Assembly: GCA_002376725.1 (NCBI GenBank)
Contig: DFOM01000017.1
Span: 1-64,000 of the forward strand
From: Cloacimonetes bacterium UBA3541
GTDB lineage: Bacteria; Cloacimonadota; Cloacimonadia; Cloacimonadales; Cloacimonadaceae
Direction of reading: 5' to 3'
Length of the DNA: 64,000 nt
The first letter of the stretch is position 1; each line of letters begins with the position of its first letter. Below, piece after piece: positions 54,924-63,930 of this stretch. The notes below the pieces were generated by a model. The model did not search any database. It was not told the origin of the DNA and was given only the letters and a program-made list of their open reading frames with translations. The position numbers and the translations under genes are program-made.

Positions 54924-55313
54924 ATGCCTAAAAAAACTAGACCTAAGAAAAAACGCACTCGCCTTTCCTTTGATGAAGGTTTAATCTACATTCATTCCAG
55001 CTTCAACAACACGATAGTAACTCTAACTGACCGAAGCGGAAATGTGCTTGCCTGGTCAAGTGGTGGAAAAATCGGCTATAAAGGTTCTCGTAAAGCTACT
55101 CCTTTTGCAGCTCAAATGGCAGCTACGGAAGTAGTTAAAAACGCTCTAGATATGGGTATAACTCGCGTTGGCGTTATCGTTAAAGGACCAGGTAGCGGCA
55201 GAGAATCTGCTCTTCGTGCCGTTAATGCCGCAGGAATGAAAGTAACAATGATAAAGGATGCCACACCCATTCCTCATAATGGATGTCGTCCACCAAAAGC
55301 TAGAAGGATTTAA
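54924..55313 (+). CDS. rpsK: Ribosomal protein S11
   Basis: This 129-aa platform protein faces the E site. IHSSFNNTIVTLTDRSGNVL and the tail DATPIPHNGCRPPKARRI match S11. It lies 14 bp after rpsM and 11 bp before rpsD. Confidence 0.97.
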   Translation: MPKKTRPKKKRTRLSFDEGLIYIHSSFNNTIVTLTDRSGNVLAWSSGGKIGYKGSRKATPFAAQMAATEVVKNALDMGITRVGVIVKGPGSGRESALRAVNAAGMKVTMIKDATPIPHNGCRPPKARRI

Positions 55314-55324
55314 AAGAGGAAAAT

Positions 55325-55942
55325 ATGGCAAAATATACTGGACCTAAAGCCAAACTATGTCGTAGATTTGGTGAAAACATATATGGACCCGCAAAATACG
55401 ACAAGATTTTAAGTAAGCGTAAGTTCCCTCCTGGTCAGCATGGAAGTAGCTCACGGCGAAAACCTAGCGATTATTCTTTACATCTAAATGAAAAACAAAA
55501 ACTTAGATATACCTATTGTCTACTGGAACGCCAATTTAGAAGATACTTCCAAATGGCAGATAAAATGAAAGGTGTCACTGGCGATAACCTCTTGAAATTA
55601 CTGGAAAGAAGATTGGACAATACTGTATATCGTATGGGGTTTGCTACCACTAGAATGCAAGCCCGACAATTTGTTAATCATGGACATTTCCTGGTTAATG
55701 GGAAAAAAGTTGATATCCCTTCATATCTACTCAAGCCAGGAGATATCGTAGAAGTCCGTCCCCGAAGCCGGGGAATAAAACCTTTGGTGGAAGCCTGGAA
55801 CAATTCTGAAGCAAGTTCACCTTATCCCTGGCTAACTGTTGATAAAGAAAATATGCGCGGTCAATTTGTGGATATCCCCAGTGTGGAAGATATTCCTACC
55901 ACAGTTGATATGCGTTTAGTGGTTGAATACTACTCCAAATAA
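55325..55942 (+). CDS. rpsD: Ribosomal protein S4
   Basis: This 205-aa assembly initiator represses the alpha operon in E. coli. KRKFPPGQHGSSSRRKPSDY and the S4 RNA-binding domain (RRLDNTVYRMGFATTRMQAR, then FVNHGHFLVNGKKV) are present. The N-terminus has one Cys only, so it is the zinc-free form. Confidence 0.97.
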   Translation: MAKYTGPKAKLCRRFGENIYGPAKYDKILSKRKFPPGQHGSSSRRKPSDYSLHLNEKQKLRYTYCLLERQFRRYFQMADKMKGVTGDNLLKLLERRLDNTVYRMGFATTRMQARQFVNHGHFLVNGKKVDIPSYLLKPGDIVEVRPRSRGIKPLVEAWNNSEASSPYPWLTVDKENMRGQFVDIPSVEDIPTTVDMRLVVEYYSK

Positions 55943-55969
55943 TGGCTTTATAAATGAGGAGTTTATATT

Positions 55970-57079
55970 ATGTTATATCTTGAACCTTTACAAATGCCCG
56001 AAAATGTGGATTACGATAAAGAAACTTATTCCCCCACTTTTGGACACTTTGAAATTGGACCGCTGGAACCTGGTTTTGGTACAACCTTAGGAAATTCTCT
56101 CCGTCGTATCTTGCTATCTTCCATTCAGGGTTCAGCAGTTCGTTTTGTTAGAATAGAAGGTTTACATCACGAGTTCACTCCGATTCCCGGAACTAATTCG
56201 GATTATATAGACCTTATCCTGCGATTGAAACAATTAGTCATCTATTGTAATTCTATTGATGAAGTAACGGTTACTCTTGAACATAAAGGGAAAGGGGTAA
56301 TTACTGCTGCTAAGATTCAGGAAAACCCCAATTTACGAATTGTCAATAAAGACCTTTATCTGCTTGAAGTGACCGAGGATGTGGATTTTAAAATGGATTT
56401 AATCATTGGAAATGGCCGTGGTTATGTTCCCGCAGACCGTCAAAATACCGAAGGTAAACCCCTCGGATTTATTCCTATTGATTCCATCTATTCTCCAGTT
56501 ATGAAAGTAAATTTTTCCGTCACCCATCAGAGAGTTAAGGAAAGGATGAACTACGATAAATTGCTTATAGATATCTACACCAATGGTGCTTTAGAACCAA
56601 TTATTGCCCTATTTCTTTCTGCTAAACTGCTTCGTGATATGGCAGGAAAGATTTGCCTCTTTGAAATTGAACCTCAATATATACGCGATGTCTATATTGA
56701 CCCGGAATTGGAAGAAAAAGAACGCATCCTTTCTCTGCCGGTTAAAGAAATTGAACTCTCCGTTAGAGCTAGCAATTGTCTGGAAGCAGCTAATATCAAG
56801 ACCATAGGAGATCTGGTTTCTAAAACCGAACAGGAAATGTTAAAATATCGCAACTTCGGAAAAAAATCTCTGGAAGAAATCGTTCAGAAATTAAAAAAAT
56901 ACGACCTGCACCTGGGAATGGATGTGGAAGAAATTTACCGCCAAATCCGAGAGGCTCGCAGTCGTGGTATTAAAGCAGATGAAATCCCTCCCATAAAAGA
57001 AGAAGAGGCAATAAAAACGGTTACCCCACCTCGTAAACCTGTTCCTACTTCTAAAAAGAAGGTGAAAAATGCGACATAG
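55970..57079 (+). CDS. rpoA: RNA polymerase alpha subunit
   Basis: This 369-aa subunit dimerises and starts polymerase assembly. The N-terminal domain (1-230) has GFGTTLGNSLRRILLSS; the C-terminal DNA- and activator-binding domain (about 250-325) has LSVRASNCLEAANIKTIGDL and FGKKSLEEI. A Pro/Lys/Glu-rich tail after about 335 is longer than usual. It overlaps rplQ by 11 bases. Confidence 0.98.
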   Translation: MLYLEPLQMPENVDYDKETYSPTFGHFEIGPLEPGFGTTLGNSLRRILLSSIQGSAVRFVRIEGLHHEFTPIPGTNSDYIDLILRLKQLVIYCNSIDEVTVTLEHKGKGVITAAKIQENPNLRIVNKDLYLLEVTEDVDFKMDLIIGNGRGYVPADRQNTEGKPLGFIPIDSIYSPVMKVNFSVTHQRVKERMNYDKLLIDIYTNGALEPIIALFLSAKLLRDMAGKICLFEIEPQYIRDVYIDPELEEKERILSLPVKEIELSVRASNCLEAANIKTIGDLVSKTEQEMLKYRNFGKKSLEEIVQKLKKYDLHLGMDVEEIYRQIREARSRGIKADEIPPIKEEEAIKTVTPPRKPVPTSKKKVKNAT

Positions 57080-57476
57080 AGTTAAGGGTAGAAAATTTAG
57101 TAGAGAAACCGCCCAACGCCGCTTAATGATGAATAATTTAGTCAAGTCTATGATTGAATATGGCCAGATTACTACGACCCTGGCTAAAGCTAAAGAATTG
57201 CGTAAATATGTTGAACGTGTAATCACCTATGGAAAAGATGATACGGTCCATTCTCGGCGTCTTGCTTATAGTATTCTGGGAGATCGCACCTTAGTACAAA
57301 AACTATTTACCGAAATTGCCCCCGCTTTCCAGGATAGAAACGGTGGGTATACACGCATTATAAAAGCCGGTTATCGCAGAGGTGATTCTGCTCCTATGGC
57401 GGTTATTCAATTTGTAGAATCCTCTACTATTACTCCTAAAAAGGAAAATATTAAAGCCAAGGATTTGAATAAATAG
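57069..57476 (+). CDS. rplQ: Ribosomal protein L17
   Basis: This 135-aa protein sits near the exit tunnel. RHRVKGRKFSRETAQRRLMM is the family start, and GGYTRIIKAGYRRGDSAPMA is conserved. Last gene of the superoperon; a hairpin follows 20 bp later. Confidence 0.97.
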   Translation: MRHRVKGRKFSRETAQRRLMMNNLVKSMIEYGQITTTLAKAKELRKYVERVITYGKDDTVHSRRLAYSILGDRTLVQKLFTEIAPAFQDRNGGYTRIIKAGYRRGDSAPMAVIQFVESSTITPKKENIKAKDLNK

Positions 57477-57496
57477 GCAAGCCCACTATACATTTT

Positions 57497-57528
57497 AAAA
57501 TGGACTACTTTTTTAGGTAGTCCATTTT
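57497..57528 (+). terminator. Hairpin terminator of the S10-spc-alpha superoperon
   Basis: AAAATGGACTAC (57497-57508) pairs perfectly with GTAGTCCATTTT (57517-57528), 12 bp, loop TTTTTTAG. The stretch after it is pyrimidine-rich rather than a pure T tract. Confidence 0.8.
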
Positions 57529-57683
57529 ACTTTCCCCTTAATTTATTTCCTCTATTATCAATGCTAGAGATAAAAAACTTAATGAAGTTCTTCTGGTTAT
57601 TACAATCCCTTATATTCCATTATGTTATCCCTTATGTTACACTTATCTGCCCTACAATCTTCAGTAAAGTTTCCCCTGCCTAT

Positions 57684-57747
57684 TTATGTCCAACTTATGT
57701 CCAGCTTATGTCCAGCTTATGTCCAGCTTATGTCCGAAACTGGACAT
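57684..57747. repeat. 11-bp tandem repeat array with hairpin end
   Basis: Four units of TTATGTCCAGC (first copy TTATGTCCAAC) run head to tail from 57684 to 57727, followed by a partial TTATGTCC, then GAAACT and GGACAT, which forms a 6-bp hairpin with the last unit. The same end structure occurs at 3-30 with an 11-bp stem. Confidence 0.9.
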
Positions 57748-57975
57748 TACTTGCCTATCTATATAGCATTAATGGCACATCTCCAACTTGAGGTGAGTTG
57801 AATTGCAGAGAATCCGAGTTTTTATTTTTTGCGGTATATTTACCGATGATCATAACTTCAAGAATTGGTGTAAATTAGCTTATTCCGCAGAATCCTAAGT
57901 AGATACTTTTTTCTTGACATCAGAACTATCATTTAATGAAGGTAAAACAAGTTATAATTGAAAGAAGAGGCATTG

Positions 57976-60477
57976 ATGAAAGAAGGTTTCCTTGCCCGAA
58001 ATGATTCTCATTCTATTTTCTTCACTGATCTTGCGGAACAATGTAGTGAAGATATAAGGACATTATTTCTCAGGCATTTGGAATATTCTATGGTCAAGGA
58101 CATCACCAATGTCCAACCTTGGGATATTTACTTTGCGCTTAGTTTAAGTTTACGCGATAAATTAATCCAACGCTGGCTACGAACTCAATATGAATACCGA
58201 AAACAGGATGTAAAGAAAGTCTATTATCTCTCAATGGAATATCTTATTGGCAGATTATTAGTTAATACCCTTATAAATTTAGGAGAATACGAAAATAGCT
58301 ATGATATGCTTAAAGAATTTGGCTATGAACTGGAAGAGATAGCTGAATTAGAACCCGATATGGGGCTTGGTAATGGAGGTTTAGGCAGATTAGCTGCTTG
58401 CTTTATGGATTCTCTTGCCACACAAGCTTATCCTGCATATGGTTATGGTATTCGCTATGAATTTGGCATTTTCAAACAAAACATAGTTCAAGGTTATCAA
58501 GTTGAAGAGCCAGATCACTGGTTAAAAAAGGGCTGTCCTTGGGAAATCCAGAGACCAGAATTAACCTATAGGGTTAGATTTGGTGGAGAAGTTATCACTG
58601 AAACTCTCCCCGATGGAAAAATATTATATCATTGGTTAAATACTGATGATGTAATGGCAGTAGCTTGGGATATTCCCATACCAGGATATAAGGTGGACAA
58701 TGTAAATAATCTAAGACTTTGGCAAGCCACAGCTACGGACGAATTTGACCTGGAATATTTCAATAATGGGGATTATGTCCGAGCCGTAGAAAAGAAGAAT
58801 ATCTCGGAAAATATTTCCAGAGTTCTCTATCCTAATGATAATATCCACCTCGGTAAGGTGTTACGTCTCCAACAAGAATACTTCTTTGTAAGTGCTACTC
58901 TGCAGGATATCTTTGCCGCATGGAAACTGGATCATGACAATTTTACTGATTTACCTAAAAAGATTGCTATCCAGTTAAACGATACTCATCCTGCTTTAGC
59001 TATCCCGGAAATGATGCGTATACTGATAGATGAGGAACAATTGGATTTTGCAACTGCCTGGAACATCACTCGTCAGTGTTGTAGTTACACTAATCACACC
59101 GTTCTTCCTGAAGCTTTAGAAAAATGGAGTGTTAAGCTTTTTGAAGAGTTATTACCGCGGCATCTAGTGCTTATTTATCAGATAAACGAATATATTATGA
59201 ACGAAGTTACCCGACTATATCCGGGAAATATTGATAAAATGCGGAATTTAAGCTTAATTGAAGAAGGTCCAGATAAGAAAGTTAGAATGGCTCAACTCTG
59301 CTTACATGGTACGCATACGGTAAATGGAGTAGCAGAATTGCATACTCGTATCCTTAAAGAACGCATCTTCCCCGATTTCTATGAAATGTATCCCGAACGT
59401 TTCCAAAATAAAACCAATGGAATCACTCCTCGTTTATGGCTTCGCACTTGTAACCCTCAACTTGCCAGCTTGATTACTGAACATATTGGCGAAAGCTGGG
59501 TTTCAAACCTGGATTACCTCCGCGGCATTGAACAATATGCTAAAGACCAGGAATTTTTAGATGATTTCATAGAAATCAAGGAAATTAATAAAAGGGCTTT
59601 GAGTCGTTATATCTTTAAAACAACAGGAATCCGAGTTCGTCAGGATAGTATATTTGCCTCCCAGATTAAACGAATTCACGAATACAAACGTCAGTTACTC
59701 AATGCGTTAGGAGCAATAGCACTTTATTTTCGCATCAAGGATAATCCACAAATTGATTATATTCCTCGCACCTTTATCTTTGCTGGAAAAGCAGCACCAG
59801 GTTATTATCTAGCTAAGCTCATCATCAAATTTATCAATAATATCGGAATGGTCATTAATAAAGACCCAGATGTGGCTGACCGCTTAAAAATCGTCTATTT
59901 GCCCAATTATTCTGTCTCCTTAGCGGGAAAGATTATACCTGCTTCGGATGTGTCCATTCAGATTTCTACTGCAGGATATGAAGCCAGTGGTACTGGAAAT
60001 ATGAAATTTGCTCTAAATGGTGCTCTCACTCTTGGAACTTTAGATGGGGCAAATGTGGAAATGACAGAAGAGATTGGAATGGAAAATATGTTCATTTTTG
60101 GTATGAATGCTCAGGAAGTTGTAGAATTGAAACAGAAAGGATATAATCCACGCGATTATTATAATAACGATCCTGAATTGCGAAGAGTTATAGATGCTGT
60201 TGCCACCGATATGTTTTCTCCTAAAGAAAAGGGAATCTTCTTACCTATTGTCAATTCCCTTTTGGATATGGGAGATGTTTATTGTATTATGGCAGATTTT
60301 CAAGCCTATTTAGATGCACAGTTAAGAATTGACCAGCTATGGCAAAACCGTTATGCCTGGGCAGAAAAAGCTATCATCAATATTGCGCGGATAGGTAAAT
60401 TTTCTTCCGACCGTGCTATCAAAGAGTATGCTGAAGATATTTGGCATATCAAACCTGTGCAACTTGACTTCCCTTAG
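57976..60477 (+). CDS. glgP: Glycogen phosphorylase
   Basis: I use the ATG at 57976, five bases after GAGG, over the TTG at 57958. The 833-aa enzyme releases glucose-1-phosphate from glycogen or maltodextrin. YYLSMEYLIGR near the start, GNGGLGRLAACFMDS and QLNDTHPALAIPEM are family motifs; the PLP lysine is K677 in SGTGNMKFALNGALT. Type and length match the GT35 bacterial form. The phosphohexomutase at 34408 could take its product into glycolysis (inference). Confidence 0.96.
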   Translation: MKEGFLARNDSHSIFFTDLAEQCSEDIRTLFLRHLEYSMVKDITNVQPWDIYFALSLSLRDKLIQRWLRTQYEYRKQDVKKVYYLSMEYLIGRLLVNTLINLGEYENSYDMLKEFGYELEEIAELEPDMGLGNGGLGRLAACFMDSLATQAYPAYGYGIRYEFGIFKQNIVQGYQVEEPDHWLKKGCPWEIQRPELTYRVRFGGEVITETLPDGKILYHWLNTDDVMAVAWDIPIPGYKVDNVNNLRLWQATATDEFDLEYFNNGDYVRAVEKKNISENISRVLYPNDNIHLGKVLRLQQEYFFVSATLQDIFAAWKLDHDNFTDLPKKIAIQLNDTHPALAIPEMMRILIDEEQLDFATAWNITRQCCSYTNHTVLPEALEKWSVKLFEELLPRHLVLIYQINEYIMNEVTRLYPGNIDKMRNLSLIEEGPDKKVRMAQLCLHGTHTVNGVAELHTRILKERIFPDFYEMYPERFQNKTNGITPRLWLRTCNPQLASLITEHIGESWVSNLDYLRGIEQYAKDQEFLDDFIEIKEINKRALSRYIFKTTGIRVRQDSIFASQIKRIHEYKRQLLNALGAIALYFRIKDNPQIDYIPRTFIFAGKAAPGYYLAKLIIKFINNIGMVINKDPDVADRLKIVYLPNYSVSLAGKIIPASDVSIQISTAGYEASGTGNMKFALNGALTLGTLDGANVEMTEEIGMENMFIFGMNAQEVVELKQKGYNPRDYYNNDPELRRVIDAVATDMFSPKEKGIFLPIVNSLLDMGDVYCIMADFQAYLDAQLRIDQLWQNRYAWAEKAIINIARIGKFSSDRAIKEYAEDIWHIKPVQLDFP

Positions 60478-60500
60478 TTTATTAACCCTAGTTTTTAAAG

Positions 60501-62141
60501 ATGCATTTTAGATGCTGCTTTATTTTTCTTCTGCTAGGAGGTTTAATCTCTCTTTTATTTCCTATTCTACTTGATGCTGAAATTGTAATCAATGAGGTCT
60601 GTTATGACCCCCAAGGACCTGATTCAGGTTATGAATGGATAGAACTTTATAATAATGGTAATGAAGACATAAACTTACAGGGAGCAAAAATTTTATGTGG
60701 AGGAAGAACTTTCCAGTTGGTATATGAATTACCATCCTTTATCCTGCGAGCTCATCGTTTTCTTCTTATTGGCGAATCTCAGATTACTCAAGCACAATTA
60801 ATAACTCCTTTAGGATTTCAAAATGGAGGTGCTGAAACGGATGGCATCCGTTATGTAAGCCCTGATGGAACTTACACTGATACTATACTTTATGATTCTC
60901 CAAACACCAATCAACTGCCAGATGATACAGGCGTTACGGGCTCTGCTTTTGCTCCTGATGTCCCAGAAGGATATTCTCTAGCAAGAATAATTGACGGTCT
61001 GGACACCAATAATTGCGAACTTGATTTCCTATCTGAAAGCCATCCCACTCCAGGATTTCCCAATCATCGCTATATAGATTATGCTCTTCTCGCTCCTGAG
61101 GTGTATCTTTCAGATGATTTTTGGTATTATCAAGTAGTAGTAAAGAATATATCTTTATTTTCTACAAATGAAACTGCGGACCTGAACATCTTTTTGGATG
61201 AAGTTTCTATTGCTGAATACATTATTCCTGAAATTGCTGCAGATGATTCTTTAATGTATGAAGGAATCATCCCTCTAGCAGATGATTATAATCATTTGGT
61301 AAAGTTTGTTTTAACTCTAGCAGATGACCCTGATTTATCCAACAATCAATATTCTACCTGGTTATGGGAAATTGAGCCTCAACTTCCTGTTATCAATGAA
61401 ATTATGTATAATCCTCAAACCGGTTTACAGGAATGGATTGAAATCTGGGCAATTGATGCTGCTTCGGGAAATTACACGCTAAAAGATCAAGCTGAAAATC
61501 AGTGTTCCTTCTCGCTCCCTGCTTCCTCAGGTTATTTTATCCTCTGTCCAAATTCAGACATTTTTATATCTCAGTATCCCAGCTGTCCAGCTTCATCTGT
61601 GCTACAATCAAGTGGCTGGACCTTACTTAATAACGATGAAGATTCTTTATATCTCTTTGATGAAGAACAAAATCTCCTTGACCAGATGTCTTATGTCGGA
61701 GATAATTCTCATAAAGGCATATCTCTGGAACGCTATCTAACAGAATCTCAGGAACCTAGGTGGCGTTATTGTTTAAATGAATTGGGCTCCACTCCTGGAA
61801 ATCCGAATAGCCAGGCACCTTCCATTCCGCCATTTTCTGGCAATTTTCACCTTACAGGAAGTCCTTGTAATCCCCAAAAGGATGAGCACATAAATCTCTA
61901 CTACAAATTAGACCCAGATCAGAGTTATGTTCATTGCTATATTTATGATAGACAAGGTAGAAAAGTTCGTGTTTTAGCTGATAATTTAATGGTTTCTTCT
62001 GAAGGAATATTAACTTGGGATGGTAAAGATTCTTCTGGTAAATATCTTTCCCGAGGTTTATATTTCATCTTTTGGAAATCAAAAGCTATCAACGGAGGAA
62101 AGATTTTAAACCGGCAATTTTCAGTTGTATTATACTATTAA
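60501..62141 (+). CDS. Secreted protein with two lamin-tail-like domains
   Basis: This 546-aa protein has a signal peptide (about 1-26, LLDA/EIV) and a lamin-tail domain (about 27-165: EIVINEVCYDPQGPDSGYEW). A beta-rich middle follows, then a second, weaker lamin-tail-like domain (about 298-420: VINEIMYNPQTGLQEWIEIW). The C-terminal FlgD-like region (about 455-546) holds YIYDRQGRKVRVLAD and ILTWDGKDSSGKYLSRGLY. It is probably exported and held at or released from the cell surface. The molecular role is unknown. It starts 23 bp after glgP. Confidence 0.85.
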   Translation: MHFRCCFIFLLLGGLISLLFPILLDAEIVINEVCYDPQGPDSGYEWIELYNNGNEDINLQGAKILCGGRTFQLVYELPSFILRAHRFLLIGESQITQAQLITPLGFQNGGAETDGIRYVSPDGTYTDTILYDSPNTNQLPDDTGVTGSAFAPDVPEGYSLARIIDGLDTNNCELDFLSESHPTPGFPNHRYIDYALLAPEVYLSDDFWYYQVVVKNISLFSTNETADLNIFLDEVSIAEYIIPEIAADDSLMYEGIIPLADDYNHLVKFVLTLADDPDLSNNQYSTWLWEIEPQLPVINEIMYNPQTGLQEWIEIWAIDAASGNYTLKDQAENQCSFSLPASSGYFILCPNSDIFISQYPSCPASSVLQSSGWTLLNNDEDSLYLFDEEQNLLDQMSYVGDNSHKGISLERYLTESQEPRWRYCLNELGSTPGNPNSQAPSIPPFSGNFHLTGSPCNPQKDEHINLYYKLDPDQSYVHCYIYDRQGRKVRVLADNLMVSSEGILTWDGKDSSGKYLSRGLYFIFWKSKAINGGKILNRQFSVVLYY

Positions 62142-62151
62142 GAGGTGATTT

Positions 62152-63693
62152 ATGGTAGGAATTGTAATAACTTACACTACACTTGGTATAGATGGATTAC
62201 AGCTCACAGTAGAATGCGATGCCTCGGGACATACATTTGGTGTCAATATCGTTGGAATGGCTTCTAATGCTGTAAAAGAAAGTAAAGATCGGATTTTTAC
62301 CGCTATAAATAATTCCGGATTTCAAACTCCTATTAAACGATTTACCGTCAATCTTGCTCCAGCTGATATCAAAAAAGAAAGCGCTTCAATTGATTTACCT
62401 ATTGCTATTGCCGTCCTGCAAAGCATAAAACAGGTACCAGAAGAATATCTCACTAAAACAGCATTTATTGGAGAACTTTCACTGGACGGTAACTTAAGAC
62501 CGGTTAATGGTGTGCTTCCCATAGCTTTAGCCGCAAAAAAAGATGGGATAGATACCCTGGTTCTCCCTTATGAAAATGCTGATGAAGCTGCTATAATAGA
62601 AGACTTGACCGTTATTCCTGTCACTTCCTTACGAGAAACGATTCAGTATCTTCGTAAAGAGATTGATATTACACCTGCCTCGGTGGATAGAGATAAAATT
62701 TTCTCTGTTTTAAATGATTTCAAGATAGATATGAGCGATGTCAAAGGTCAATATCAGGTGAAAAGAGCTCTGGAAGTTTCTGCAGCGGGAGGACATAATA
62801 TCTTGATGATTGGACCTCCTGGTAGTGGAAAAACTATGCTTGCGCGTCGTGTTCCTACTATTCTACCTGAACTTTCTCTAAATGAAGCTCTGGAAGCTAC
62901 CAAAATCCATTCTGTTGCTGGCTATTCTAAATACTTCCGCAATGGTATACTGACCACTCGCCCTTTCCGGGCTCCACATCATACTATAAGTGATATAGCT
63001 TTAATCGGAGGAGGTGCTTTCCCTCGTCCAGGTGAAGTTTCTCTTGCTCATAGAGGTGTCCTTTTCCTGGATGAATTACCAGAATTTAAACGTGGAGTTC
63101 TGGAAGTGCTTCGTCAACCCCTGGAAGATGGAATAGTAACTATCTCAAGAGCTGCTTTTAGCCTCACTTTCCCAGCTGAATTTATGCTTATCGCTTCTAT
63201 GAATCCCTGTCCCTGTGGCTACTTCGGTTCTAATATACCTAATCATATCTGCAATTGTGACTTTGGTGCTATCCAAAGATATCGCAGTAGAATTTCAGGA
63301 CCTCTACTTGACAGAATAGACATCCATGTGGAAGTCCCAACAGTTAGTTATGCTGACCTTACCTCTCTCCCTACAGGTGATAATTCATCTATAATCCGAG
63401 ATAGAGTAAACAAAGCTCGCTCTATCCAACACCAACGATATGCACAGGAAGGTATCTATTGTAATGCTCAGATGAGTTCTAAATTACTCCGTAAATACTG
63501 TAAAATTGACCTCCAGAGCCAAGCTCTTATGCAAAATGCTATTGACCACCTCGGTTACTCCGCTCGTGTATTTGACCGTATCTTGAAAGTCGCTCGTACT
63601 ATAGCTGACCTGGAAGAAAAAGAAAATATCACCAGTGACCATATCTCTGAAGCTATACAATATCGCACTCTGGATAGAAAATATTGGAGCTAA
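62152..63693 (+). CDS. comM: ComM/YifB-type Mg-chelatase-like AAA+ ATPase
   Basis: This 513-aa ATPase of the ComM (YifB) family promotes branch migration during natural transformation in species tested. An N-terminal Lon-protease-like domain (about 5-180) is followed by AAA+ motifs: Walker A IGPPGSGKTMLARR near 220 and Walker B GVLFLDELPEF. A CPCGYFG...ICNC cluster suggests a zinc site, and the C-terminal MCM/Mg-chelatase helical domain ends the protein. SD GAGGTG; 10 bp after the preceding gene. Confidence 0.93.
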   Translation: MVGIVITYTTLGIDGLQLTVECDASGHTFGVNIVGMASNAVKESKDRIFTAINNSGFQTPIKRFTVNLAPADIKKESASIDLPIAIAVLQSIKQVPEEYLTKTAFIGELSLDGNLRPVNGVLPIALAAKKDGIDTLVLPYENADEAAIIEDLTVIPVTSLRETIQYLRKEIDITPASVDRDKIFSVLNDFKIDMSDVKGQYQVKRALEVSAAGGHNILMIGPPGSGKTMLARRVPTILPELSLNEALEATKIHSVAGYSKYFRNGILTTRPFRAPHHTISDIALIGGGAFPRPGEVSLAHRGVLFLDELPEFKRGVLEVLRQPLEDGIVTISRAAFSLTFPAEFMLIASMNPCPCGYFGSNIPNHICNCDFGAIQRYRSRISGPLLDRIDIHVEVPTVSYADLTSLPTGDNSSIIRDRVNKARSIQHQRYAQEGIYCNAQMSSKLLRKYCKIDLQSQALMQNAIDHLGYSARVFDRILKVARTIADLEEKENITSDHISEAIQYRTLDRKYWS

Positions 63694-63930
63694 TATTAGC
63701 AGATAAATAAATTATGCTTTTTGACCTTTTGAGTAGGCAATATCCATAATTTTAATAATTATAAATTTACCTGTTTCAACTGACCAATAATCCTGATTTG
63801 TACTGATTTTAAGACTTTAAGTAAGATAAATAAGAATATTTTTAAAAAAATAATTAGAATGATAAAAAACATATTTATTTGATATTTATTTAGTGTGCAT
63901 GTTTTATAAAAATAATAAAGGAAGTATCAA

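Larger units (their letters stand above)
57477..57975. other. Intergenic region after the ribosomal superoperon
   Basis: Besides the terminator (57497) and the 11-bp repeat array (57684) I see no gene. A 76-codon frame at 57561 runs through the repeats and looks like chance coding. TTGACA (57914-57919) with TTTAAT (57932-57937) 12 bases later is the best promoter candidate for glgP. Confidence 0.6.

Noticed and set aside
57684..57747. Possible CRISPR array
   Set aside because: The 11-bp units are contiguous with no spacers, and no cas genes are in the window.
57561..57791. 76-codon plus-strand frame across the 11-bp repeats
   Set aside because: It has no SD, its middle is only the translated tandem repeat, and the composition does not resemble a protein.
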